NCBI RefSeq assembly: GCF_001913705.1
Contig: NZ_MKQD01000018.1
Coordinates: 1 to 64,000, forward strand
Length of the DNA: 64,000 nt
Reading direction: 5' to 3'
From: Thalassotalea sp. PP2-459
Lineage (GTDB): Bacteria > Pseudomonadota > Gammaproteobacteria > Enterobacterales > Alteromonadaceae
Shown here: in pieces, positions 1-7,939 of the stretch
Layout: each line of letters begins with the position of its first letter
How positions within the stretch are numbered: the first letter of the stretch is position 1
The notes under the pieces: model-generated
What the model was told of the DNA's origin: nothing
Databases searched by the model: none
The model's input: only the letters and a program-made list of their open reading frames with translations
Position numbers and translations under genes: made by a program

Positions 1-91
1 TCTCCTGAATAACCATTCTCTGCAATCAACGCCGTGCCTCTAAAGCGTTTAATTCTCGCTGAATGACCGAATATTTATGCGAATTGGTATT

Positions 92-126
92 AAAACCTAA
101 TGTCATGCAGTTTGACATTAGGTTTT
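92..126. terminator. Bidirectional terminator downstream of fumC
   Basis: A perfect 14-bp inverted repeat (92-105 with 113-126) surrounds a 7-nt loop and has A-rich and T-rich flanks. It lies 8 bp beyond the fumC stop codon and could also end a plus-strand gene entering from the left. The hairpin is seen directly; its function is inferred. Confidence 0.75.
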
Positions 127-133
127 TGGTTTC

Positions 134-1513
134 CTAATTAACCCCACCTAACGTAAGTTTTGCAGGATCTAATAATGTTGACAGTTCCTCTCGACTTAAA
201 TCGGTATTTTCTTCTGCAACATCAATAATTGGTCTATTTTCTTTGTAAGCTAATTTCGCTATTTCAGCTGCTTTTTGATAACCAATAATAGGGTTAAGAG
301 CTGTCACTAAGATAGGGTTTTTATCTAATGCTTTTTTTAGGTTTTCTTCATTAACTTCAAAGCTTGATATCGCTTTATCTGCAAGTAGCTTGGAGACATT
401 ACTTAGTAATTCGATACTTTCAAGCAAATTTTTTGCAATCACAGGTAACATAACATTTAATTCGAAATTACCTGACTGTCCAGCAATGGAAATCGTTGTG
501 TCATTGCCAATTACTTGCGCTGCGACCATGGCGGCTGCTTCAGGTATCACGGGGTTAACTTTACCTGGCATAATAGAAGAACCTGGTTGGAGTGCTTCTA
601 AGGTAATTTCCCCTAAACCTGCTAAAGGACCCGAATTCATCCATCGTAAATCATTAGATATTTTCATGATTGAAATAGCGACGGTTTTTAATTGTCCTGA
701 TAACGCAACGGCAATATCTTGTGAGCTAATATGAGTAAAAAAATTATCAGCAGGCGTAAATGCGATATTGGTATAAGATGATAACGCTTTATTAAAAGCA
801 GCAGAAAATTTATTGTCGGCGTTTATGCCAGTACCAACCGCAGTTCCACCTTGTGCAAGGCTTTGAACGCTTGGTTGTAATTGTCTAAGATGAATAATGT
901 TTTGACTTATTTGGTCAGCCCACGTACGTAAAGATTGCCCTAAGGTAATAGGCATCGCATCCATTAAATGTGTACGGCCGGTTTTGACAAACTTTTCAAC
1001 TTGATTAGCTTTGTTTGAAGTAATCTTTACAAAGTGTTGCAAAGCAGGTATCAACCGCTCTTCTACTTCAATAGCAGAACTTATATGTATGGTAGAAGGA
1101 ATAATATCATTACTACTTTGACCATAATTCACGTGGTCATTTGCATTAACTTTTTCATCAATGTTTTGGTTTGCAAGTGTTGCTAATACTTCATTAGCAT
1201 TCATATTGGTACTAGTGCCTGAACCTGTTTGAAAAACATCCACGGGAAAGTGTTTAGTAAAGTCTTCTTGCAATAAATTATCTACGGCATCAATAATCGC
1301 TAAAGACATATTTTTTGAAAGATGATTTAATTCACCGTTAGCTTCTGCAGCTGCACGCTTGGCAATTAATAAGGCTTTTATAAATGCTTTTGGCATTGGT
1401 TGGCCACTAATTGGGAAGTTATTAATTGCTCTTTGAGTTTGGGCACCATAAAGCGCGTTAATGGGTACATTTAATGAACCCATGCTGTCTTTTTCCGTGC
1501 GATAATTACTCAT
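134..1513 (-). CDS. fumC: Class II fumarate hydratase (fumarase C)
   Basis: This enzyme interconverts fumarate and L-malate in the TCA cycle and is a cytosolic, iron-independent homotetramer. The 459-residue length is normal for the family. The lyase superfamily signature GSSIMPGKVNP is present near residue 315, with the substrate-site segments GSGTSTNMNANEV (about 97-109), NYGQSSND (about 129-136) and GRTHLMDAMP (about 179-188). It starts at an ATG with a strong AAGGAG ribosome site just upstream. It stands alone on the minus strand and ends at a hairpin. Class II is certain; it is distinguished from aspartase by the overall fit to FumC (for example GQSSNDIIPS), which is a family-level judgement from memory. 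Confidence 0.96.
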   Translation of the reverse strand: MSNYRTEKDSMGSLNVPINALYGAQTQRAINNFPISGQPMPKAFIKALLIAKRAAAEANGELNHLSKNMSLAIIDAVDNLLQEDFTKHFPVDVFQTGSGTSTNMNANEVLATLANQNIDEKVNANDHVNYGQSSNDIIPSTIHISSAIEVEERLIPALQHFVKITSNKANQVEKFVKTGRTHLMDAMPITLGQSLRTWADQISQNIIHLRQLQPSVQSLAQGGTAVGTGINADNKFSAAFNKALSSYTNIAFTPADNFFTHISSQDIAVALSGQLKTVAISIMKISNDLRWMNSGPLAGLGEITLEALQPGSSIMPGKVNPVIPEAAAMVAAQVIGNDTTISIAGQSGNFELNVMLPVIAKNLLESIELLSNVSKLLADKAISSFEVNEENLKKALDKNPILVTALNPIIGYQKAAEIAKLAYKENRPIIDVAEENTDLSREELSTLLDPAKLTLGGVN

Positions 1514-1773
1514 GTTGTCTCCTTATCTATAAAAGCGAGCGTCGTCTTAGTGTGAGCGAATAAATTGAACGCTGCTTAGAGCAGCGACACATGTTTTTTA
1601 TATAACCCTTTGTCACCTAAGTATTTTCAATAAAAGTTACATTTATACATCAAACTGCTTACAATGATAATTCGTTTGGTATAGGCCGCTATGATGACAT
1701 GCTTTACTATTGACTCTACGCATAAACCGCCTAATGATCAAAGTAGTTACTTATTAAATGCAATGAGGAAGGC

Positions 1774-2184
1774 GTGTCAAAAGTTATTATTAAATACGGC
1801 TTAATTTTGTTTGGTTTATTGGCACTTTTAAAGTTCATAGAGTTTCAGTTTTTTAGTTATAAATTACCGTTATCGAGTTATTTAATGATCATCGCTTCAA
1901 TTTTTCTTATTGTTGGCTGCGCGATAGCTTGGTTTTTTAAACCAGATAAAATTGTTGAGCGTGAGGTAGAAATTGATCAAGAAAAGTTAGCGCAATTGAG
2001 TGAACGAGAGCAACAAATGCTCTTGTTTTTAGCGCAAGGTTATACCAATAAAGAAATTGCATTAAGCTTGTCTATTTCACCTAATACCGTAAAAACCCAT
2101 TTAAAATCTTTGTTCGAAAAATTGGATGTATCAAATCGTACACAAGCCGTTGCTGAAGCTAAATTGTTAAAGCTGATACATTAA
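1774..2184 (+). CDS. Membrane-anchored LuxR-type (HTH) transcriptional regulator
   Basis: This 136-residue protein has two predicted membrane segments (about 8-24 and 34-53) followed by a LuxR/FixJ-type DNA-binding domain (about 74-136). The domain shows the family core LSEREQQMLLFLAQG, the recognition-helix region NTVKTHLKSLFEKL and the end segment VSNRTQAV. There is no receiver or ligand domain, so any signal probably enters through the membrane part. The GTG start is chosen because GAGGAAGG lies 2-9 bases upstream. The following gene encodes a DUF4199 membrane protein, and such pairs recur in other genomes. The target genes are unknown. Confidence 0.85.
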   Translation: MSKVIIKYGLILFGLLALLKFIEFQFFSYKLPLSSYLMIIASIFLIVGCAIAWFFKPDKIVEREVEIDQEKLAQLSEREQQMLLFLAQGYTNKEIALSLSISPNTVKTHLKSLFEKLDVSNRTQAVAEAKLLKLIH

Positions 2185-2212
2185 GCTAACGTTGTTCAAA
2201 CGCTTATTTTAA

Positions 2213-2244
2213 CTAGCTCACCCATATGGGTGATAGCCTTTTTG
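2213..2244 (+). terminator. Terminator after the LuxR-type gene
   Basis: The palindrome TCACCCATATGGGTGA (2218-2233) extends into a bulged longer stem and is followed by TTTTT. It lies about 30 bp after the stop codon. It suggests that the next gene is mainly transcribed from its own promoter. Confidence 0.6.
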
Positions 2245-2325
2245 ATAATGCTTGCATAAGGTAAAGCTACGTTAGGTTCTTTACTATACCTAAGATAATA
2301 ATTCTTAACATTCACGGAGTAGGCG

Positions 2326-2850
2326 ATGAAAAAATTAATAATGAAATATGGCTTGATTGCAGGTGTTATTGTTGTCTGTATACCTTTTATCGGTAGTTTA
2401 GTGATGGGTAGTGATCCATCCACCTACCAAATGGGAGAAATCATTGGCTATTCTACAATGATTTTTTCACTATTAACGATATTTTTAGCCGTTAAAGAAT
2501 ATAAGGCGCAATGCAAAGAAGTTGTATCTTTTAAACAGATATTTTTATTAGGTATTGGTATCACTTTTATTGCTGCATTTATGTTTGGCGTTTATAACGT
2601 ATTATATGCAACCGTCATCGAACCTGACTTTATGAATAACTATTTTAATTACTACATTGAAAATATACGTAATAGTGGTGCTACAGAGGAAGTCATTAAT
2701 CAGCAAATAGCCCAATTAGAACAAGAGAAATCATTTTTTATGAACCCTATGGTTAATTTTTCTGTGATGTTTGCAAATGTCTTTATGATTGGTTTAATTA
2801 TTTCGATTGTGTCTGCATTTAGCCAGTCAGAACGTAAGCCAGCTAGTTAA
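2326..2850 (+). CDS. DUF4199 family membrane protein
   Basis: This 174-residue protein has four hydrophobic segments (about 8-27, 41-58, 70-95 and 142-165). A polar loop rich in Asn and Tyr (about 104-140) sits between the third and fourth. The arrangement fits the DUF4199 family, whose biochemical role is unknown. It begins at an ATG preceded by GGAG-like sequence (cggagtaggcg). It lies 141 bp after the LuxR-type gene on the same strand, beyond a probable terminator. The family assignment is from memory of the pattern and should be confirmed by a profile search. Confidence 0.75.
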   Translation: MKKLIMKYGLIAGVIVVCIPFIGSLVMGSDPSTYQMGEIIGYSTMIFSLLTIFLAVKEYKAQCKEVVSFKQIFLLGIGITFIAAFMFGVYNVLYATVIEPDFMNNYFNYYIENIRNSGATEEVINQQIAQLEQEKSFFMNPMVNFSVMFANVFMIGLIISIVSAFSQSERKPAS

Positions 2851-2868
2851 ACAACCAGTACATTTCCT

Positions 2869-2932
2869 AGGGTCTGTTAATCTTTCGAGATTAATCTTTG
2901 TTCGAACTAAACACGAAAGATCAACAGACCCT
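2869..2932. repeat. Long imperfect inverted repeat, possible dispersed intergenic element
   Basis: A 19-bp inverted repeat (2869-2887 with 2914-2932, one mismatch) surrounds a 26-nt spacer. There is no coding content and only a weak T tract. It may terminate the DUF4199 transcript, but the long stem and loop resemble a small mobile or repetitive intergenic element. Confidence 0.55.
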
Positions 2933-3027
2933 AACAATACTCTTTATTTTTTGAAATCGTTTTAGTTGGTCACTTATTTAAGCGTAATGGTATAAAATAC
3001 CATGACTAAAATTACTTAAGAAAAACT

Positions 3028-3405
3028 ATGTATAGACGAGAACAACTTATTGGGAGCTGGTTTAGCAGTAGACAACAAACTAACGGAGAAACTCATAACG
3101 AATTAGCAAAAATTCATAGCGATGGCTGTTATGAGTTTACGTTCACCGTTCTTGATCAAGAAAATCAGCTCATGCAAGAATATATTGAAGTAGGTGATTG
3201 GGGCTTAGTAGGCGATGTTCATTTTACTATCGCTAAAGCAGAAATTGATCAACAAGAAGCATTTCCAATGGATATGGCTAACCCTGACAACTATCATGCT
3301 TATCAAGTAATCCAATTAGACAGTCATATTTTTAAATATCAGCATATTGTCACGAAAGAAGTGTTTATCCTTAAGCGCGTTGTTGATAGAATCGCGCACT
3401 GTTGA
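3028..3405 (+). CDS. Hypothetical protein, lipocalin/META-like small protein
   Basis: This 125-residue protein has no signal peptide or membrane segment. It starts LIGSWFSSRQ and has alternating hydrophobic and polar stretches (YEFTFTVLD, HFTIAKAEI, HIFKYQHIV, EVFILKRVV) that suggest a small beta-barrel. Proteins opening with a GxW motif and then such strands are often lipocalin-like, but I do not recognise a specific family. It precedes the DapA-like gene by 39 bp on the same strand, so the two could be co-transcribed. No function is proposed. Confidence 0.7.
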   Translation: MYRREQLIGSWFSSRQQTNGETHNELAKIHSDGCYEFTFTVLDQENQLMQEYIEVGDWGLVGDVHFTIAKAEIDQQEAFPMDMANPDNYHAYQVIQLDSHIFKYQHIVTKEVFILKRVVDRIAHC

Positions 3406-3444
3406 CATTATTCTTTTTATTATTGCAAATCGATCGAGATATTC

Positions 3445-4353
3445 ATGAAGCAAATACATTCAGCAAGCCTGATCACGGCTATTAAAACTCCCTATGATGA
3501 CCAAGGTGATATTGACCTAGCAACCTATGATCGTCTTGTTGCTAAACAAATCGATGCTGGTGTTGACGGTATAATTGTTGGTGGCACAACGGGTGAGGGG
3601 CACTTGCTAAGCTGGGAAGAGCATTTAATGCTTATCGCTCACAGTGTTCATCAGTATGGTAAAGAGCTTATTATTATTGGTAATACTGGCAGTAATAATA
3701 CCCGTGAAGCAATAAAGGCGACTGAAAATGGCTTTGCCATGGGAATGGATGCTGCGTTGCAAATTAACCCTTATTACGGACGTACTTCCTCACGAGGTGT
3801 AATTGAGCACTTTCGTAAAGTATTAGATATTGGTCCTGCGTTTATTTATAACGTACCGGGTCGAACTGGCCAAGATTTAACACCAGATATCATCGTACCA
3901 ATTTCAACGCATGAGAATTTTGTTGGGGTGAAAGAGTGCGCGGGCAATGAGCGTATCGGTTATTATGAAGAAAAAGGTATTGCCTGTTGGTCAGGTAATG
4001 ACGATGAATGTTTTGCCGGTCGTCATCAGTTTGGTTCGCATGGTGTGATTTCTGTTACCTCTAACTTAGTACCAACATTAATGCGTAAATTAATGGATGA
4101 GCAAGACAGTAGTCTGAATGCTTCAATGCAAGGATTAATGAATTGGTTATTCTGTGAACCGAATCCTATCGCCATTAATACTAGTTTGATGATGACAGGG
4201 GCTGTTTCGCCAAATTTCCGTTTACCTTATAAGGCACTTACTATTGAACAGCGTGAACAGGGGCTTGCATTAATGGAAGCTATAGGCGCCGAACATCTAG
4301 TGGGTGAAGAACTCAACGTGTTAGATGATAGTGATATTCGCTATACACCCTAA
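3445..4353 (+). CDS. Dihydrodipicolinate synthase family protein, plant-like
   Basis: The canonical enzyme (DapA) condenses pyruvate with aspartate semialdehyde in lysine synthesis. The catalytic set is present in this 302-residue protein: TT at 48-49 in GGTTGEG, NPYYG with Tyr110/111, Tyr135 and Arg140 in YNVPGRTG, and the Schiff-base Lys163 in VGVKEC. The sequence resembles plant chloroplast DHDPS far more than E. coli DapA. Shared blocks include GNTGSNxTREAI, ATExGFAMGM, WSGNDDxC, VISVTSNLVPxLMRKLM and a VLDD segment near the end. It is not next to bamC/purC as the usual gammaproteobacterial dapA is, so it is probably a second copy. Whether it makes dihydrodipicolinate or acts as a related aldolase cannot be told from sequence. 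Confidence 0.88.
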   Translation: MKQIHSASLITAIKTPYDDQGDIDLATYDRLVAKQIDAGVDGIIVGGTTGEGHLLSWEEHLMLIAHSVHQYGKELIIIGNTGSNNTREAIKATENGFAMGMDAALQINPYYGRTSSRGVIEHFRKVLDIGPAFIYNVPGRTGQDLTPDIIVPISTHENFVGVKECAGNERIGYYEEKGIACWSGNDDECFAGRHQFGSHGVISVTSNLVPTLMRKLMDEQDSSLNASMQGLMNWLFCEPNPIAINTSLMMTGAVSPNFRLPYKALTIEQREQGLALMEAIGAEHLVGEELNVLDDSDIRYTP

Positions 4354-4355
4354 CC

Positions 4356-5228
4356 CTATGAGGTTAATATTTTAGCAACGCCAATAAGATCTGGTTTTAA
4401 TGATGTTGTTAAATTAATATCTTTTACTTGTTCAGTTAATGGGCAAATAAAAGATAAATGTACTGCGGTTAACTGTAAGTTTACCTGTGTATCGTTATTC
4501 GCGTTACCGTGTAGCCTATCACCTACAACAGGGTAGCCTAAATTAGCAGCATGTAACCTTATTTGATGTTTTCTACCTGTTTCTATCTCAACATTAAGTA
4601 AACTAATCATAGCTTTTATTGATTTGTCGGCATATGAAAAGAATGTGCTAGCAGCTTTATTATTAATAGGGGTTGTTGTGTGTATAATGTTTTCTTCAAC
4701 TAAGCCATGAACAAGTATTTGATACTTCTTGGTAATTTTACGCTGCTCAAATAAGTGACTTAACGCTTTTGCTGCCTTTTTACTATGTGCGATCAACAAT
4801 AAACCTGAAGCTGCTTTATCAAGTCTGTGTACTAAAAAAGCAGGCCGTTGGGGTGTTAGTTGTGTTTCTGCCCATCTAGTTATTGTGCAGTGATCTGCCC
4901 ACTTTGAACCGTTGCAAGGCATACCTGAAGGTTTATAAATAACGCTATATTCGATAAAGTCTTCAATAATGTGAGCGGCTAAACATGCTTGAGATAACAC
5001 ATATTCATCATAATAAAAATGTAGTACATCATCAGGTATAAGGCTTTTTTTCACCTTACGTAAACGATCAATATTTTTACCGCGCTCTAACCATAACGCT
5101 CCTTTGGTGATTGCCATTTTTAACTGTCCGTTGCTGAGTAAAGCATGCGCTCTACAGGCATTCGCTAGCAGTTCGATGACCGAGTCGTCTTGAGATTTTA
5201 CGGGAAGATGAAGTTCAAATTTGATCAT
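4356..5228 (-). CDS. RluA-family RNA pseudouridine synthase
   Basis: This protein isomerises uridine to pseudouridine in rRNA or tRNA. The core motif HRLDKAASG contains the catalytic aspartate; most members read HRLDxxTSG, so AA replaces the usual xT. The downstream blocks KKYQILVHG and ETGRKHQIRLHAANLGYPVVGD are typical. The N-terminal region (about 1-70) may be a divergent S4-like RNA-binding domain. I prefer the ATG at 5228 (290 residues) to an upstream TTG at 5246, because the protein then begins MIKFELHLPV. It converges on the DapA-like gene with a 2-bp gap. The target RNA cannot be assigned. Confidence 0.9.
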   Translation of the reverse strand: MIKFELHLPVKSQDDSVIELLANACRAHALLSNGQLKMAITKGALWLERGKNIDRLRKVKKSLIPDDVLHFYYDEYVLSQACLAAHIIEDFIEYSVIYKPSGMPCNGSKWADHCTITRWAETQLTPQRPAFLVHRLDKAASGLLLIAHSKKAAKALSHLFEQRKITKKYQILVHGLVEENIIHTTTPINNKAASTFFSYADKSIKAMISLLNVEIETGRKHQIRLHAANLGYPVVGDRLHGNANNDTQVNLQLTAVHLSFICPLTEQVKDINLTTSLKPDLIGVAKILTS

Positions 5229-5325
5229 GTATATACTCGACAGCAATGAACATTAAAGAATTAATCACTGAATTTTTTTGATGAAATAGTTACACTAGTT
5301 TTATTTTACCCAGAGAACAGTGCAA

Positions 5326-5670
5326 ATGGAACGAGATTATACGTTATTCCCAGAAGATGAACACGGTGAAGCTTTATGGCAAATGTTATTGCAAGGGGAT
5401 GACTTGTCTGTTGCTAGAGAGTTTCAATTTTCAGTAATTTTTGCTAGCGAAGAATCAGCACTTAAATACGGTCAACTATTGTTGGAAAATAATCAAAAGT
5501 TATCATTTTGCCCGTATCCTGATAATGCAGATTATCCATGGGAAATAACGGCCTATCCAGAAATGCCAGCAAGTTATGAAAACATCACCGCCTATCAAAC
5601 CCTATTAGAACAAAGCAGCGCGCCTTTAGCTGGGCATTTTGATGGATGGTATTGTCAGTCGGTGGGTTAA
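5326..5670 (+). CDS. RraB-family (RNase E inhibitor-like) protein
   Basis: This 114-residue acidic cytosolic protein resembles the RraB domain. It has the pattern DDLSVAREFQFSVIFAS, then a strand-helix unit, and the closing FDGWYCQSV, which matches the family's YDGWG ending. RraB of E. coli binds RNase E and changes degradosome composition; members of this wider family may do other things. The ATG at 5326 is preferred to GTG 5320 because AGAGA then lies 9 bases upstream. A small zinc-ribbon ORF overlaps its 3' end. Confidence 0.7.
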   Translation: MERDYTLFPEDEHGEALWQMLLQGDDLSVAREFQFSVIFASEESALKYGQLLLENNQKLSFCPYPDNADYPWEITAYPEMPASYENITAYQTLLEQSSAPLAGHFDGWYCQSVG

Positions 5671-5882
5671 TTTTGCTTGATATATCACAATTAAAAACGT
5701 TACAAAAACGTAGTACTAGGTCATTTCATCAGCAAAAAAAATTGATTGCTAATGTACTTAATGGGCAAAAAGTATATTGCCCACAATGTGAAAAGCTGCT
5801 TTCTGTTAAGGTTGATCATGATAAAGGAAGCACTAAAATTTTTTGTAAAGCCACCTGCACAGATATAGAACTAGAGCATTAA
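5646..5882 (+). CDS. Small CxxC zinc-ribbon-like protein
   Basis: This is a hypothetical protein of up to 78 residues. It has a basic N-terminal half (KTLQKRSTRSFHQQKKLIANV) and a CPQC...FCKATC pattern near the C-terminus that could bind zinc. The ATG at 5646 overlaps the RraB-like gene by 25 bp. A TTG at 5673, just past that gene's stop and with GGTGGG upstream, is an equally good start and would give 69 residues. Overlap or immediate adjacency implies translational coupling. I do not recognise the family. Confidence 0.6.
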   Translation: MVLSVGGLILLDISQLKTLQKRSTRSFHQQKKLIANVLNGQKVYCPQCEKLLSVKVDHDKGSTKIFCKATCTDIELEH

Positions 5883-5895
5883 CGAGCAGTAAAAT

Positions 5896-5925
5896 GATAG
5901 CTACCCTTATAAAAAGGTAGCTATC
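5896..5925. terminator. Terminator between convergent genes
   Basis: A perfect 10-bp inverted repeat (GATAGCTACC, 5896-5905, with 5916-5925) sits between the zinc-ribbon ORF and the nitroreductase gene and overlaps the latter's stop codon. It has A/T-rich flanks and could act in both directions. Confidence 0.6.
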
Positions 5926-6581
5926 TCATCAAGTGATTTTTTGACACTAGCATGATGAGGTACTGTTGCACCTTCTGCAGGATAACCCGCCACTAATAAC
6001 ATATAGGCGCGATCATTTTCAGGTCGGTTACATACTTTACTTAAAAATGACATTGGTTTTGGTGTGTGCGTCAGTGTTACCAAGCCGCTAGAATGCAACG
6101 CATTAATTAAAAATCCTGTTGCTATGCCTACTGATTCATGAACATAGTAATTAGTATGTTTATCTTCGGCATGGATCCCCCCCTTCTTTTGACTAAATAT
6201 TGCGATGAGCCAAGGAGCGTGCTCAAGGTAAGGTTTGTTAGCATCTGTCCCTAAAGGTTTTAATGCATCTAGCCATTCATCTCCTGCTCTGCCTGCATAA
6301 AAGCTACGTTCGTGTTCTTCTGCTTGTGATCTTATTTGTGCCTTCATTTCAGCACTATTTATCGCAACAAAGTGCCAAGGTTGATGGTTGGCACCACTGG
6401 GTGCAGTGCCAGCTGCTTTGATACAGTTTTCTATTATTTCTTTAGCAACAGGGCGATCACTAAAACTACGGATACTATGCCGACGTTTAATTTCTTGATA
6501 AAAATGTTCTGAACGTGACAGCATCTCCTGTTCAGGATATTCAATATAATCAGTTAATGGTGTTGCATCATGTTGTTTCAT
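5907..6581 (-). CDS. Nitroreductase-fold flavoprotein, iodotyrosine deiodinase-like
   Basis: This is a 224-residue FMN-binding oxidoreductase of the nitroreductase superfamily. The N-terminal RRHSIRSFSDRPV binds the FMN phosphate. APSGANHQPWHFV and the C-terminal GYPAEGATVP are characteristic of the iodotyrosine deiodinase subgroup, which uses FMN to remove halides from halotyrosines. The bacterial substrate is unknown. The start is placed at ATG 6581, which has AAGGG 9 bases upstream. Upstream in-frame codons run into a large palindrome (6605-6662) and are unlikely to be translated. It ends in a hairpin. Confidence 0.88.
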   Translation of the reverse strand: MKQHDATPLTDYIEYPEQEMLSRSEHFYQEIKRRHSIRSFSDRPVAKEIIENCIKAAGTAPSGANHQPWHFVAINSAEMKAQIRSQAEEHERSFYAGRAGDEWLDALKPLGTDANKPYLEHAPWLIAIFSQKKGGIHAEDKHTNYYVHESVGIATGFLINALHSSGLVTLTHTPKPMSFLSKVCNRPENDRAYMLLVAGYPAEGATVPHHASVKKSLDEIATFL

Positions 6582-6604
6582 TGTAAAACCCTTATTTTTT
6601 TGCA

Positions 6605-6662
6605 TAGCATACCGCACAGTAATTATATTGCAAGTGCAATATAATTACTGTGCGGTATGCTA
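6605..6662. repeat. Perfect 28-bp-arm palindrome with 2-nt centre
   Basis: Bases 6605-6632 are the exact reverse complement of 6635-6662, with only AG between them. It lies directly upstream of the deiodinase-like nitroreductase and downstream of the GNAT gene. It could be a cruciform-forming operator, a transcription barrier or a remnant of a repeat. There is no T tract immediately after it. Confidence 0.85.
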
Positions 6663-6670
6663 AAATAAAA

Positions 6671-6700
6671 CAATAAATGCAGGGCTAAGGGCATTTATTG
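6671..6700 (-). terminator. Terminator overlapping the GNAT stop codon
   Basis: A perfect 10-bp inverted repeat (CAATAAATGC, 6671-6680, with 6691-6700) spans the GNAT stop codon. On the minus strand it is followed by TTTTATTTTA, the usual intrinsic terminator form. It should end the Crp/Fnr-nitroreductase-DMT-GNAT transcript. Confidence 0.7.
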
Positions 6701-7494
6701 TTTATTCTGGTTGTATCGTTATCTATATCAAAAAATTGAAAGTTTTCAATGGTAAATTGCTCGATAAAACCGAGCTTTTTATAAAGGGGTAAACCCGCTT
6801 GCGAGGCTTGCAGTACAAGGTGTTTGATATTTAGCGTAATGCATTGGTTGATAAGTGCAACCATGATTGCTTTGGCATATCCTTTCCCTTGATGTGTAGG
6901 CAGCACACCCATCTGATGCACACCAGAGCATGTTTCGCTGTGTAATAACATACTTGCTCCGACATTAACTGAACCCGTAGAGGCAAGATACATCACCACT
7001 TGGTTATTACTAAGCAAGGGAAGAATAGCATTAATATCAATGTGGTAGTTAAAAGCTGCTGAGCCAATATGACACCATTCTTCAACTTGCTTTCGCGACC
7101 TTACAGGGGTTAAGGTTAACGTTGGGCTTTCTGGTAATAAATGTTGATGATTTAGCGGTAAATACATTGCAGTTTGCTTAAATGATTTTTGCCAACCATT
7201 TGAAAGTAAATGAGATTTAATCGCTTGGTGTATGTTGGATTTACCTGCAGTTTGCCATAAAGCAAAGATGGCATTATGTGAAATTTTTTGTATTAGCGTT
7301 AATAACTTTTCATGGTGTTCTTTCTCAAAGAGCTCTTCAGTTAGCGCAGAAGCTGAGGAGTCTAGCCAATGTCGATGCGGCCAATGCCTTACTGCATTAA
7401 GCGTGAACATGTCATCGCGATAAAGTGTGGTTGCACCATATAATCGCCACAATTTTTTAAGGTTAGTTAAATTTGCACTATCGATAATATTCAT
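6685..7494 (-). CDS. GNAT-family N-acetyltransferase
   Basis: This 269-residue cytosolic protein has a C-terminal GNAT domain (about 130-260). The acetyl-CoA loop is QMGVLPTHQGKGYA, followed by NIKHLVLQASQAGLPLYKKLGF, the usual strand and helix around motif B. The N-terminal 120 residues are less typical and may carry substrate specificity. It overlaps the upstream DMT transporter gene by 4 bp, so the two are translationally coupled. The substrate is unknown. The context (transporter, nitroreductase, Crp/Fnr regulator) hints at detoxification, which is inference. Confidence 0.85.
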   Translation of the reverse strand: MNIIDSANLTNLKKLWRLYGATTLYRDDMFTLNAVRHWPHRHWLDSSASALTEELFEKEHHEKLLTLIQKISHNAIFALWQTAGKSNIHQAIKSHLLSNGWQKSFKQTAMYLPLNHQHLLPESPTLTLTPVRSRKQVEEWCHIGSAAFNYHIDINAILPLLSNNQVVMYLASTGSVNVGASMLLHSETCSGVHQMGVLPTHQGKGYAKAIMVALINQCITLNIKHLVLQASQAGLPLYKKLGFIEQFTIENFQFFDIDNDTTRINNKCP

Positions 7495-7937
7495 ACGGCT
7501 TTCCAGTTTATCAAAATGAGTCCTATTATCATCAACGAAGCACCTAACGTACTTTCAAGATTCATTGTTTTTTGAGGTAAAGACAGCCAGCCAAAATGAC
7601 TAAATATCATCGCACATATGAGTTGGCTCGTTAATGCAAATGACATTAGGGAGCCAGCACCCAATTTAGGGATCAAATAGTAAAGTAAACCCACACCAAG
7701 TGCACTAAGTACGCCTCCGGTATACCAGATTAAACTTGGCACTTGGGTTAATTGGTTGAATTTAACGGTATTGCCCATGATCAGATAAAGTACCAAGACT
7801 GAAATAAAAGCGATAAAAAAAGCACAGGCGGTTGCCAGTAAAGTATTATTTAACAGAAGCGCCAATTTGCTGTTTATCATTGCTTGTATAGCAATGGCTG
7901 AACCTGCAAGTAATGCAAGCAAGATTAAATTGAACAT
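7491..7937 (-). CDS. DMT-family inner-membrane transporter (DUF606/YdcZ-like)
   Basis: This 148-residue integral membrane protein has five hydrophobic segments (about 3-17, 32-54, 67-86, 93-113 and 127-145). The pattern IQAMINSKLA near the first helix and GVLSALGVGLLYYLIPKLGAGS in the middle fit the short DMT proteins of the DUF606 family, which are thought to work as dimers. It begins 2 bp after the upstream nitroreductase gene and overlaps the GNAT gene by 4 bp, so it belongs to a tight operon. The substrate is unknown. Confidence 0.85.
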   Translation of the reverse strand: MFNLILLALLAGSAIAIQAMINSKLALLLNNTLLATACAFFIAFISVLVLYLIMGNTVKFNQLTQVPSLIWYTGGVLSALGVGLLYYLIPKLGAGSLMSFALTSQLICAMIFSHFGWLSLPQKTMNLESTLGASLMIIGLILINWKAV

Positions 7938-7939
7938 AT

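Noticed and set aside
390-734. 114-codon plus-strand open frame
   Set aside because: It lies entirely inside fumC on the opposite strand; the fumC reading has all family motifs.
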